A stretch of DNA of 49,962 nucleotides from IMG/VR virus record IMGVR_UViG_3300020467_000007, positions 1-49,962 of that record. One strand, written 5' to 3'. Under the pieces are notes generated by a model. It saw nothing but the letters and a program-made list of their open reading frames with translations, did not search any database and had not been told where the DNA came from. A program made the translations under genes and the position numbers. Below are positions 33,101-40,273 of the stretch, in pieces (within the stretch, counting starts at the first letter, position 1; each line of letters starts with the position of its first letter). Source of the DNA: a virus.

Positions 33101-35898
33101 CCTTGCCTTTCTCTATCTATAGCATCTCTTAATCCCTTTGGTTCATCACGGGTGTTCGTAACAGCAAGAGGTTCGCCCAGTGAATCACGGTGAACCCTTA
33201 TCTGAGAATCACGAACTCCATAACCTCTTATGCGGTTGAAGTTGGGGATAAAACCAGCGGCCTTCCCACCAGCAGCCTTATACTTCTTGTATTTGTCTAT
33301 ATAATCTTTTTCTCTACTCCCGCCTTTTGCAACCTTAGCGGCGAAGCTGTTGACGGTATCTCTGGAGACTCCTACTTTTAAATCGCCTCTTGTGTAGCTT
33401 CCCCCCATCCCGAAAAGGTCTCTTATAATGGGGGCATCCTTAATATTGTCCGACTGAACATCAAAATCTCCCTTCTTTTTGCCAACTCCATATTCCACCA
33501 AACCCAGCGCCGCATATATAGCTGCTTCAAATGTGGCTCCAGCCAATCCTCTTACTGCTCCATAAGCGCCCTTATTTCCCCCTTGTTCTAATCTCGACCT
33601 GACAGCTTCACTACTAGCTAAATTAGCCTTTCCTTCGGGCATTTGCAAGTTCTTGGCATACTTAACACCCATCTTTGTGGCAGCAGTAATAACTCCCTCT
33701 TCCAAATTTGTGGCAGCCTTCTGCTGCCTAGCATTCCATTTGGGGGACTTTGAGTGTTCTGAAATTTCCTTAAAATCTGGAGAAAACTGCTGGAACGCTT
33801 TAGGGCTACCCATTACCCAAGAAACTGGCACAAGGTTGCTCCCACTGCCCCTTTCGTAAGTCCCTGATGTGATCCCGATTTTACCTTTACCCGATGGAGT
33901 CATAAAAGCTCCTGCTACACTCCCACCATCAATTCTTAATGGAGATGGTTTTCTTGGCCCTTTTGCCGCGCCCCTCGCATTTGGTCTTATTGCATCAAAC
34001 GCATCTTTAGCAGCTTGATCAGCCGCATCATATCTCTGTTGCGATTTGGCGCTTCTAAATGTTCCATCGCTGTTAAAGAAATCTCTTTTCTCCTCGCCCT
34101 TCTTAAAAGGAATAATTTTAGCATAATTAGGAATAAACCCTCTTGAATAATGAGGGATGACAGCAGAATCACCATTCCTTGCAAAATTAGGAATTTCAGT
34201 TTCATGGCTGTTCATAATGAACCTCTGTCCACCAATCGTTCCCTGACTATACCTACCCCTTACATTGCTTGGAGCGCCAAGCATTCTAGCTTCGGCTTCT
34301 TCCGCTCTAAATCCAGCATTAAACCTTCGACCACCCCTTCCTGTGAAGCCACCTTGCCCAAAGCCTGTGACACCCCTTGCAGCGGCAGCAGTGGCCAACT
34401 GACGCATTATAGCTGCCTGTTGGGTTAATAGCGCGTTTTCGCGCTGGATCGCTGTAATAATCGCTTGTTCTTTTGTCGCCTGTGAAGCAGTGGTGCTTCC
34501 AATTATTTTTCTAAGCTCGCTATCTCTGGAAAGCAGTTGAACAAGCCCCGCCTCAATGCTTTGTATTTTTTGTGTCTGCGAACCAATCTGAAAGACTGCC
34601 TTTAATCCATCTTTTGCAAATTTAGCAACCAATGCAAATATCTTTATAAACGCCGCTGTAAAAATAACCACAGCAGGGCCACTTAAAAAAGACCCAATCG
34701 CTTTAAACATTCCTTTAATGAAAGCATTCCCTTTTTCTGGGTCTAAGGCTTTGTCTAGAAACTCTGTAAATTTAGTAGCTAACCCTATCAAATTTTCCAA
34801 CAGGGGGCCGAAAGTAATCTTGCCAATTTTTTCCCCTAAACTAGTTAAACCAGTAACTAATGTGTTTATTTGAGCGGCAATAGTTTTATTTAGGGCTGCA
34901 TTTTTCTCAAAAGCTTCATTTGTCGCATTTGATGCTGTTACTGCTGCTTGTGCAAAAATACCAGTTTCGGAGCTTAAATCCTTCAATGCAGCACTAACCA
35001 CGTTTATTTGGAAAACCCCACCAGCAAGTTCTTTAATTGCCGCAGCTTTGGTTGGATCGGCTATTTTATCTAAAGCCGCAGATAAGGCTGAAAGTTTTTG
35101 TATACCCGTTTGTGTAGCATCGATTTCCACTCCCAACTCCCTTAATTGGTCAATTGTATTACCCCGTGCAAGTCGAGTAAAAATAGATTTAAATGCGTTA
35201 CCGATAACCGCACCTCCTCGCGCTGTTCTTTGCTCCACTGCTGTAACAAGACCTAAAAGCTCATTGAAGCTAACTCCAGCGTCTTCCGCTGTAGACCCCG
35301 CTCGACTAAACGCTTCAGCCAAATCCTGTGCTGACACGGCGAAGGCCGTATCGACAGCAACCATTTTATTAACAATTTGGTTAGCTGTGAGACCCGCCGA
35401 TGCAAAACCGTTGATAGCCGCAGTAAGGGCTTTGACAGACTTTTCGGCATCTAGCCCTGAGATACGGGTAAGAACCAAAGCAGCTTTAAGTCTCTTTGCA
35501 GTTTCCTCTGCGCTTAGACCCTGACGAGCAAGTTCCGCAGCGCCTTCCGCAACTGTGTTAAAAGCTTGCCCTGTCTCTTTAGCTACTTGAAAAATAGAGT
35601 TTCTGAACCTATTGAATGTCGCCTCTGTTGCTTGAAAAATAGAGTTAATCTCAACAAGTTTTTTCTGTACCTCAACTGTAGTGGTAACAAGCTTCTTAAA
35701 AGACTGTGTTACCCCGTTTAAAACAGCCGTAGTAGCGCCGAAAGCGAACACACGGGCAGTAGAGGCATCCAAAGATTTTTGGAACTCTGAAGCCTGTCCT
35801 GTGATTCGCCCAAGGGCTTGCTTAATCTCTTTTGCAGAAGCATTAAGACTTGCTGAATCGAGATTTACACTGGCATTAAGTTCGAAAGCGGAAGGCAT
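30106..35898 (-). CDS. Tape measure protein, 1,930 aa
   Basis: Sets tail length and is threaded through the tail tube. Residues 85-300 match the TP901-type tape measure core (VAKETGQAFNTVAEGAAELA, LTAAINGFASAGL, AFSRAGSTAEDAGVSF, RGGAVIGNAFKSIFTRLA). Hydrophobic segments near 403-428, 1108-1132 and 1210-1230 could insert in membranes. IPNFA/GFIPNYA-type motifs at 569, 587, 882 and 940 bracket an inserted region with a nuclease-like pattern (E791, D811/D813, D839-L-K841). A Gly/Met-rich region (1135-1210) and long coiled-coil helices fill the rest. At the usual 0.15 nm per residue the tail would be near 290 nm. It follows the tail chaperone genes; a GTGTAA motif sits 10 bases before the ATG. 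Confidence 0.97.
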   Translation of the reverse strand: MPSAFELNASVNLDSASLNASAKEIKQALGRITGQASEFQKSLDASTARVFAFGATTAVLNGVTQSFKKLVTTTVEVQKKLVEINSIFQATEATFNRFRNSIFQVAKETGQAFNTVAEGAAELARQGLSAEETAKRLKAALVLTRISGLDAEKSVKALTAAINGFASAGLTANQIVNKMVAVDTAFAVSAQDLAEAFSRAGSTAEDAGVSFNELLGLVTAVEQRTARGGAVIGNAFKSIFTRLARGNTIDQLRELGVEIDATQTGIQKLSALSAALDKIADPTKAAAIKELAGGVFQINVVSAALKDLSSETGIFAQAAVTASNATNEAFEKNAALNKTIAAQINTLVTGLTSLGEKIGKITFGPLLENLIGLATKFTEFLDKALDPEKGNAFIKGMFKAIGSFLSGPAVVIFTAAFIKIFALVAKFAKDGLKAVFQIGSQTQKIQSIEAGLVQLLSRDSELRKIIGSTTASQATKEQAIITAIQRENALLTQQAAIMRQLATAAAARGVTGFGQGGFTGRGGRRFNAGFRAEEAEARMLGAPSNVRGRYSQGTIGGQRFIMNSHETEIPNFARNGDSAVIPHYSRGFIPNYAKIIPFKKGEEKRDFFNSDGTFRSAKSQQRYDAADQAAKDAFDAIRPNARGAAKGPRKPSPLRIDGGSVAGAFMTPSGKGKIGITSGTYERGSGSNLVPVSWVMGSPKAFQQFSPDFKEISEHSKSPKWNARQQKAATNLEEGVITAATKMGVKYAKNLQMPEGKANLASSEAVRSRLEQGGNKGAYGAVRGLAGATFEAAIYAALGLVEYGVGKKKGDFDVQSDNIKDAPIIRDLFGMGGSYTRGDLKVGVSRDTVNSFAAKVAKGGSREKDYIDKYKKYKAAGGKAAGFIPNFNRIRGYGVRDSQIRVHRDSLGEPLAVTNTRDEPKGLRDAIDRERQGIGMAARGFIPNYARGEFASGMGQMGGGTGFRRGLSEEGQKLAMAMQLEAEARKNATKITIKYGKEQVDLNASTDKLQKAQQKAAREANKGTGKGGEDSEKGDGMGGVGLMMAFGGLEMVASSFKASMEQDIAAAEASRESRMAEIDSMNLSLGARQNAIDALDAEIAAVKESNEGLLLFTGAVSSATQMLMAMSALNMVTGGSLGRMGKGMAGMIGNVGKGMPSAMGRLGGGLNALRQTGAKGLAARGGLSRMAFMGGGIKASMAGAGGLGAMGGAAAVTSVVGIAAGLGVALFDLTKAVSGAADETLIYGKLLGGSKGKFQDFFNNLFGVGSKNREKEAQKAARFSGKVAIDQINRQVMGGAEAELQVEVSKEEMKQMIAQFAKAGMFADASILKDRMGRGDMRFTGDLAEETIRNRAAIAGGSFESEGGFMKRTKRVFKKNALAGADAVAAAKQQANLDLFQDFAAGGDPEKAKKLAQAHGRATAVLQNSSSTQEQLDQARMAYKQAILDITGQLVLDQEESARYQTALKRLNKIITKEQEARIRALSAIEKARKGRDEAFQKADLKGQLVSQLDVPEGPVGDTMRFVQGVERSKLAGVQSQTQLADLNKELRIAQAAAAAAQGVDIDKTGKITSLAMESGVRKEGSLDLRGMQITSEDITSLKDKIESTQATLNKNLLKTQADLTNAVTRLPKQIAEAEKAAQETRGRVLSESVATLGNIKDARQVVGDFEEARARFEKALAANPVSRGLQQREKEQKVIDQERIDSAKALSEVMERGNKAGNNKFFNEEFGRTFNNERLQGVINQMKTAAGQGLGGSDDLQARFLEEAFKPQKTALEKNTEQLQALNNRLDYAAGELGLTVDRTDPAAPKVEGKIPQGPTEGTFNALFGDTKMMVGVTLNNIAEMAGEVTKLQDGVKTGSESFNNVVGKIQELNVAAANLFKASEGKLKELADSIVAIEGRLTQAEQDKQGVEQQVIQARQDEDSLPTNPDNS

Positions 35899-35908
35899 GT
35901 AATATAAA

Positions 35909-35914
35909 TTACAC
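35909..35914 (-). promoter_or_regulatory. GTGTAA leader motif before the tape measure gene
   Basis: Minus-strand GTGTAA, 10 bases before the ATG, inside ATTGGGTGTAA, an 11-base word that also occurs intact in the leader of the first tail tube gene (40264-40274). Confidence 0.4.
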
Positions 35915-35918
35915 CCAA

Positions 35919-36797
35919 TTAAGTCAAAAGGTCTTCTGGCTTAAGCTCTCCTCCTCTTTGCCTCATCTTTTTCTTTAAATCATCGACTCCGTGGGTAACT
36001 TTAGCCCCTTCGTCGTCTTTAGGCTCTTCATAATCGAACATTTTTATTGGATCACCTAAAATTTGATCGGGTATTTTTGTATTTGTCATTTTATTCAATA
36101 AACCCTTAGCCAATGAAAGAAGATTTTTTTGAAAAATAGTCAAAGTTAAAAAATCAGCCTTAAATAAGGAAAGGGGATTCTTTGATTGAAGAATAAAGAC
36201 ATCGAAAAAATAAGTGCGGTAAATAGCGTTAAGTAAAGTGTCTCTTTTAGAAAGCTCTGCGAACTTGGAAAAAATAAGAGGAGAAGCCGATTCTATCTCT
36301 TTTTCTTTGATCTTCTTTGTAAATTGGATATCGCAAAACAAAGAAGATGAGGCCATTTTGGAAAATCTTTTTTGGCCACCTAAAGCCTCCGCGCTATATC
36401 CGCAAATCTTCCTTCGCTTACCTTCAATTTCCTCCAATTTTTCTCTATCTCGCTCTATTTGCTTGGAGAATAATCTTTTTTGCCCTGCATCTGACATTTT
36501 AGACAAAGCCTTGGTTGAATGGTCAATTGTCCACTTCAAAGCTTTTATAGACTCCTCTTGCTTTATAGACCACGAATCAATTTCGATGGCTGACTCAATT
36601 AATTCCTTCTCAGTTTGAATTCCTGATCTTTTAGCTTTTTCTACTTCTATTTTTTCAAATTCATCAAACCGCAACATCTCCTCGATAGAGAAATGCTTGA
36701 AGTAATATTCCTTGTCGTTAATGTGAAATACACTATACCCCCGAATGATATCCAAAAGAATAAGCGACGGATCAGCTTTCGTTTTCTTCGGACTCAT
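35919..36797 (-). CDS. Putative tail assembly chaperone, second frame, 292 aa
   Basis: Charged, helical, probably cytoplasmic protein directly upstream of the tape measure gene, the site of the G/T-type tail assembly chaperones. It opens with a small strand-helix unit (YSVFHINDKEYYFKHFSIEE), then long Lys/Glu-rich helices (SKQIERDREKLEEIEGKRRK) and a C-terminal basic tail. It overlaps the preceding gene by 26 bases in the +1 frame. The start taken is ATG at 36795-36797; a TTG at 36806 is also in frame. It may be made as an independent protein or as a frameshift extension of the preceding chaperone. The assignment rests mainly on position and composition. Confidence 0.55.
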   Translation of the reverse strand: MSPKKTKADPSLILLDIIRGYSVFHINDKEYYFKHFSIEEMLRFDEFEKIEVEKAKRSGIQTEKELIESAIEIDSWSIKQEESIKALKWTIDHSTKALSKMSDAGQKRLFSKQIERDREKLEEIEGKRRKICGYSAEALGGQKRFSKMASSSLFCDIQFTKKIKEKEIESASPLIFSKFAELSKRDTLLNAIYRTYFFDVFILQSKNPLSLFKADFLTLTIFQKNLLSLAKGLLNKMTNTKIPDQILGDPIKMFDYEEPKDDEGAKVTHGVDDLKKKMRQRGGELKPEDLLT

Positions 36798-37572
36798 CAG
36801 GATCAAAAAGTTCCTTCAGTACTTTGTCTATGGATTTTTGGTCGCTCGCCATTTTGTTGTACCAAATACTCACTACCCGAATCAACGTCTCAAAAGACTC
36901 GTCGAAAATCTTTTTGCTTTTCAGGAACGACGGTTCGGTAATTTCGTTATCCTCTTCTATAAGCTGTAGGTAATGGAGTCTTTTTTCTTTATAGCCCTCT
37001 CCCTCAAAAAGAGGAAAGGATTGCTTTTTGTCATCTACTGAATCTTCGTAAAAAGAGAAATTAAACACAAACCATTCAATCAATTTTTGTTCAGCCTTCG
37101 AATCAGCGGTTTGATTAAACTGCTCGCGTATAGATGTTTCGTAGTTATGAATATTCCTTCTTGTATTAACAAAGGTTTTCTTTGCTTCCTCCAGCTTCTC
37201 CTTTTGTGCTTCAGTGAGGTTCTTGCTCCCCCCGTAAAATTCAATAGTCCGAGCCGCTTCAATGTTATCCATAACTGCACTCTGCAATTCCTCCTCTGTA
37301 GTTTTGTCTTGCAGCCCACCCAAGTCACCCATTTTCTTGCCTAACATGGCGCGAGTTAAAAAGCCAGCATTAATAAATTCATTATACTTTTGACCATAGA
37401 AAAACTCTGCATTCTCAATATCAGAACCCGTAGGTTTTTTGAGAAAAACTTTATTTTTTATAGTTTTCTTGACTTTTTTGGTGCTTTCTATAGGGCCGTT
37501 TTTGGTTTTCCGCGTATAAGGAACCTGCTCCTCAATTTTTCTTTCGACATCAAAGGAATATAATTCTTTCAT
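36772..37572 (-). CDS. Putative tail assembly chaperone, first frame, 266 aa
   Basis: Probable scaffolding chaperone that coats the tape measure protein during tail assembly and is absent from virions. It lies two genes after the second tail tube gene and just before its overlapping partner. It is highly charged and helical (LTEAQKEKLEEAKKTFVNTR; SKAEQKLIEWFVFNFSFYED) with an acidic C-terminus (KELFDPDESEENES). It has its own sigma70-like promoter: TATAAT ends 7 bases before the ATG. Its last 26 bases overlap the following gene in the +1 frame, near a CTTTTTG run. Sequence identity with known G-type proteins is not evident by eye. Confidence 0.55.
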   Translation of the reverse strand: MKELYSFDVERKIEEQVPYTRKTKNGPIESTKKVKKTIKNKVFLKKPTGSDIENAEFFYGQKYNEFINAGFLTRAMLGKKMGDLGGLQDKTTEEELQSAVMDNIEAARTIEFYGGSKNLTEAQKEKLEEAKKTFVNTRRNIHNYETSIREQFNQTADSKAEQKLIEWFVFNFSFYEDSVDDKKQSFPLFEGEGYKEKRLHYLQLIEEDNEITEPSFLKSKKIFDESFETLIRVVSIWYNKMASDQKSIDKVLKELFDPDESEENES

Positions 37573-37579
37573 CTACATT

Positions 37580-37607
37580 ATTATAATATAAAACGCGATA
37601 AAATCAA
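37580..37607 (-). promoter_or_regulatory. Sigma70-like promoter of the tail chaperone genes
   Basis: On the minus strand TTGATT (37602-37607), 16-base spacer, TATAAT (37580-37585), in the 42-base gap after the small tail gene. Seven bases separate the -10 box from the ATG, so the message would be leaderless or nearly so. Confidence 0.65.
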
Positions 37608-37614
37608 AAAAAAG

Positions 37615-38004
37615 CTAAGAGGGTTGCCCAGAAACTGTTATACTCAAAGAGGAATTGTTATATTTTTGAAATTCCATATGATTGGCGTTTTCTGCCAACG
37701 GCCCTGTTTGAGAGGTCATATCATTGGCTATCAAAACGTTATCTAAATAATACTTGAAGCCCGTGTTGGTTTTATCGTAATGAATACACATCTCAAAGGG
37801 CGCTCCGCTTTGATAACCGCCGAAAAAATTTCCACTTTGATCAAACAAATATCCCGAAACACCCGAAAACTGAATTAAATTTACCGCTACTGCTGCCCCT
37901 GTCTCCATGATCGAGAATTCAAATCCACTCACAGGATTATGCACTTCTAAACCCACATTGAATATAGAGTTACCGACGCTGGGGAGACTTCCACTTACTT
38001 TCAT
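37615..38004 (-). CDS. Small beta-rich virion-associated protein, 129 aa
   Basis: I do not recognise this protein. It is beta-rich with Gly/Ser turns (SGVSGYLFDQSGNFFGGYQS) and a strand pair, FKYYLDNVLIAND, reminiscent of jelly-roll or lectin-like sandwiches. It has no charged tail or membrane segment. It directly follows the second tail tube gene (one-base gap) and precedes the tail chaperone promoter, so it is likely a tail decoration or tail-completion protein. It might also be a detached C-terminal surface domain of a tail tube protein. The reading frame is well supported by tight spacing. Confidence 0.5.
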   Translation of the reverse strand: MKVSGSLPSVGNSIFNVGLEVHNPVSGFEFSIMETGAAVAVNLIQFSGVSGYLFDQSGNFFGGYQSGAPFEMCIHYDKTNTGFKYYLDNVLIANDMTSQTGPLAENANHMEFQKYNNSSLSITVSGQPS

Positions 38005-38005
38005 A

Positions 38006-38911
38006 TCAATATTCTATTGAAAAGATATAGGAAAAATCCATAGTTTCGTTATCACCTACCCCCAAAGACTGACTGACACTCTCTAAAGAGCAGCCACTGG
38101 CCACAAAGTCCATCATGGAGGTTCCTGCGTTATCCTTTAAATCAATTTTTATAGTTCCTTGATCTAATACAAGATTGGTCATATTGATTCCTGTAACTTG
38201 ATTTTTTATTACAGAGAAATTTAAACTTCCGTTTGCTGGCAATGTCGGATATCTAAAACTTGGCACTCTAGAACCGATTCTTTTTCTAGGCTCTCTGCTA
38301 ATATCTGCGGAAAGAGTAAAGTCTTGAATATTTAAAGAAGCAGAGTTCATCGCCTCACTCTCTAGCCCCGCTGTAGTTGTAATGGAGATATCTTGTGGGC
38401 GAAAAACAGGTAAGTCGGCCAACAAATCTTTGGGAAAGTCATCCGCGCTTGTTAAAGCTCCTTCAGCATTAAAAGTTACTGTATCTGCGTCATAGTTTGT
38501 AGTGGCACTCACTACGTCACCTACCGCGCCTCTCAACTCATAAGATGTAGGGTAAGCTCCAGTTACGAGAGTTTCTCCCGCATTATCCGCAGCTTTGAAT
38601 TTATAGCTGTCTATAGAAATAAGCCTCCTCGCTTGATTTTGAAGGGCATAAAAGGGATAACCGTCAGAAGCAGACGGATAAAACCCGCTTACCCCAGTGC
38701 TTACCAAATGAGTTAGCTCTACAGTCGTTGTTTGATTGGAGTTTAAAATCCTATCATCATAACAGTATTTACCAAGAGGCTGTAAGTCCGTAAAATCTTT
38801 ATTCGTGCTTATCGTGAGAGACTGAAGCAACGGTAATCTGTGAGTTTCGAAACCAAAAATATCGTTTACGAAAACCTGAGAATCACTTGAATGTACCCGC
38901 GTAACAGCCAT
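38006..38911 (-). CDS. Second tail tube-like protein, 301 aa
   Basis: Tail tube-type protein. Its C-terminus (SLGVGDNETMDFSYIFSIEY) parallels ALGLDDNETVDLTFSAQI in the 414-residue protein encoded just upstream, and its N-terminal region (LLQSLTISTNKDFTDLQPLG) aligns with RVDTFSFDVDLAGARTDI there, so the two are paralogues. Residues 180-260 are strand-rich. A strong terminator separates the two genes, and a GTGTAA motif lies 9 bases before this ATG. It could be a minor tube protein, a tail-tip tube protein or a decorated variant. A sheath protein is unlikely on sequence grounds. Confidence 0.65.
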   Translation of the reverse strand: MAVTRVHSSDSQVFVNDIFGFETHRLPLLQSLTISTNKDFTDLQPLGKYCYDDRILNSNQTTTVELTHLVSTGVSGFYPSASDGYPFYALQNQARRLISIDSYKFKAADNAGETLVTGAYPTSYELRGAVGDVVSATTNYDADTVTFNAEGALTSADDFPKDLLADLPVFRPQDISITTTAGLESEAMNSASLNIQDFTLSADISREPRKRIGSRVPSFRYPTLPANGSLNFSVIKNQVTGINMTNLVLDQGTIKIDLKDNAGTSMMDFVASGCSLESVSQSLGVGDNETMDFSYIFSIEY

Positions 38912-38920
38912 ATACTTATT

Positions 38921-38926
38921 TTACAC
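38921..38926 (-). promoter_or_regulatory. GTGTAA leader motif before the second tail tube gene
   Basis: Minus-strand GTGTAA right after the terminator T-run and 9 bases before the ATG. A promoter here would restart transcription immediately after the terminator. Confidence 0.4.
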
Positions 38927-38954
38927 AAAAAAGCCCCACATCTCTGTGGGGCTT
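38927..38954 (-). terminator. Rho-independent terminator after the first tail tube gene
   Basis: On the minus strand AAGCCCCACA, loop GAGA, TGTGGGGCTT, then a T-run (38932 down to 38927). Ten perfect base pairs with a GC-rich stem lie between the two tail tube genes. Confidence 0.92.
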
Positions 38955-38982
38955 AAATGTTTTGTTAATACAGGATTATTGA

Positions 38983-40227
38983 TTACATCAATGGCCCATC
39001 ATTGGCTTTCAGGTAAGTATGGGTAGGATCATCGATGTCGTTCCTTACGGCAAAGGCTGCTGCGTGTTCGCTGTAGAAGCGACCCGACATAAACAAGCCG
39101 TCAGTAGTGCTTTTAGCTCCACCAATTTGAGCAGAGAATGTCAAATCTACAGTTTCGTTATCGTCCAGACCAAGAGCAAAGTTCTGAGAGTCAAGGACAG
39201 CATTCTGAAGAATCCATGTCTGGGTATCCTTTGCATTTTGATCGGTTACATTTACTGTAATATTTGTTTCGTTCTCGTCGGCTGTTCCCGTCAAGATCAA
39301 ATCAAGCGCCCCGTCATTAAATTGCTTAAGGAGTGCGCTAACAGACATTGTAACATCAATGGGGAAAGCGAGAGGCCGTGCAACAGCCCTTTCTGCGCCA
39401 AGTGCCTCAATACTATCCCGAGACAATGGACACGAAATAGAAACGCTTTGAGCGTGGATGTCATTGAAATTTGTTCCACCAATATCGAAATCACCCTTTG
39501 AGAATGAAACTGATACATCATCAGGACGCAAGACCAGCATTTCCATATCTCCAGTAGTGGGCTGATCAATTCTAAATTCACCTGTATCTGCCCGTTCTCC
39601 TTGCAGGTTAATGGCTGGATTGGTAAATCCTGAGCTATTGCCAGTATAAAAGACTAAGTTATCTGCCTGTCCTTCAAGGTCAACCCTTGGAATTTCTCCA
39701 ACGGCGTAATTGGCAGTATAGTTCGTCATGAAGCAGTTACCAAATCCCACAACGTCATGAAACGTTCTGGTGGTGGGGAAAGTTGACTCATCAAAAGCGT
39801 CTTGGCCTTCTTTTACAGTCAAGACATAAAGGTTCTTTTCCCTCATGCTTGTATCTTCCGTTTGTATTCCTGAGAGGAACTGGCTGTCTGCCACTTTTTT
39901 CACTGTTGCCCCAGCATTGCCAGTAATTCCCTGAATATTGAAGCCGAGTCGAGCCTCGTTTTCCCCATTGGCCAAATAATAGCCTAGTGAGAAAGTCGGA
40001 CTAACCTCTGACATGGTAATGGTTCCGAGTCTTGCTAATTGACCAAATTCTCTAATATCTGTTCTCGCTCCTGCAAGATCGACATCAAAAGAAAATGTAT
40101 CGACTCTGTGTAGTTGATCGGGAATGTATCCCGATAGTGCTGCGCCCACTGGATCGGAGCTAAGAATCCCCGTAGGAGAAACGAAAACAGCCTTACTTTG
40201 TGAAATTATTCGTGTTCTTGAAGCCAT
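38983..40227 (-). CDS. Major tail tube protein, 414 aa
   Basis: Probable subunit of the tail tube. Beta-strand-rich, acidic, with an N-terminal TFSFDVDLAGARTDIREFGQ segment and the C-terminal DSQNFALGLDDNETVDLTFS strand pair seen in tube proteins of this type. Residues 200-330 may form an added surface domain. The position fits: after the connector and terminator genes and before the chaperones and tape measure. It is the first of two related genes and has a strong terminator just after its stop, consistent with high separate expression. Two GTGTAA motifs lie in its 46-base leader. Confidence 0.75.
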   Translation of the reverse strand: MASRTRIISQSKAVFVSPTGILSSDPVGAALSGYIPDQLHRVDTFSFDVDLAGARTDIREFGQLARLGTITMSEVSPTFSLGYYLANGENEARLGFNIQGITGNAGATVKKVADSQFLSGIQTEDTSMREKNLYVLTVKEGQDAFDESTFPTTRTFHDVVGFGNCFMTNYTANYAVGEIPRVDLEGQADNLVFYTGNSSGFTNPAINLQGERADTGEFRIDQPTTGDMEMLVLRPDDVSVSFSKGDFDIGGTNFNDIHAQSVSISCPLSRDSIEALGAERAVARPLAFPIDVTMSVSALLKQFNDGALDLILTGTADENETNITVNVTDQNAKDTQTWILQNAVLDSQNFALGLDDNETVDLTFSAQIGGAKSTTDGLFMSGRFYSEHAAAFAVRNDIDDPTHTYLKANDGPLM

Positions 40228-40253
40228 ACTCTATAAAAATGTATAAAAATTGT

Positions 40254-40269
40254 TTACACATCTTTACAC
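40254..40269 (-). promoter_or_regulatory. Two GTGTAA motifs before the major tail tube gene
   Basis: Minus-strand GTGTAA at 40264-40269 and again at 40254-40259, 10 bases apart, 26 bases before the ATG for the nearer copy. The first lies in ATTGGGTGTAA, shared with the tape measure leader. TATACA and TATAGA words lie closer to the start. Confidence 0.4.
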
Positions 40270-40273
40270 CCAA

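Noticed and set aside
35048-35524. 158-codon rightward open frame opposite the tape measure gene
   Set aside because: It is antisense to a clearly conserved tape measure domain and has the composition of a shadow frame; no promoter or neighbour supports it.
38927-38954. GC hairpin considered as a recombination or attachment site
   Set aside because: Position after a stop codon and the following T-run on the minus strand identify it as a terminator.
39019-39501. 160-codon rightward open frame opposite the tail tube gene
   Set aside because: Fully antisense to a structural gene, with an unnatural cysteine- and isoleucine-rich product.
38006-40227. One of the two large tail proteins as a contractile sheath
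   Set aside because: The two resemble each other and tail tube proteins, and no other myovirus marker such as a contractile baseplate lysozyme or wedge set is visible.
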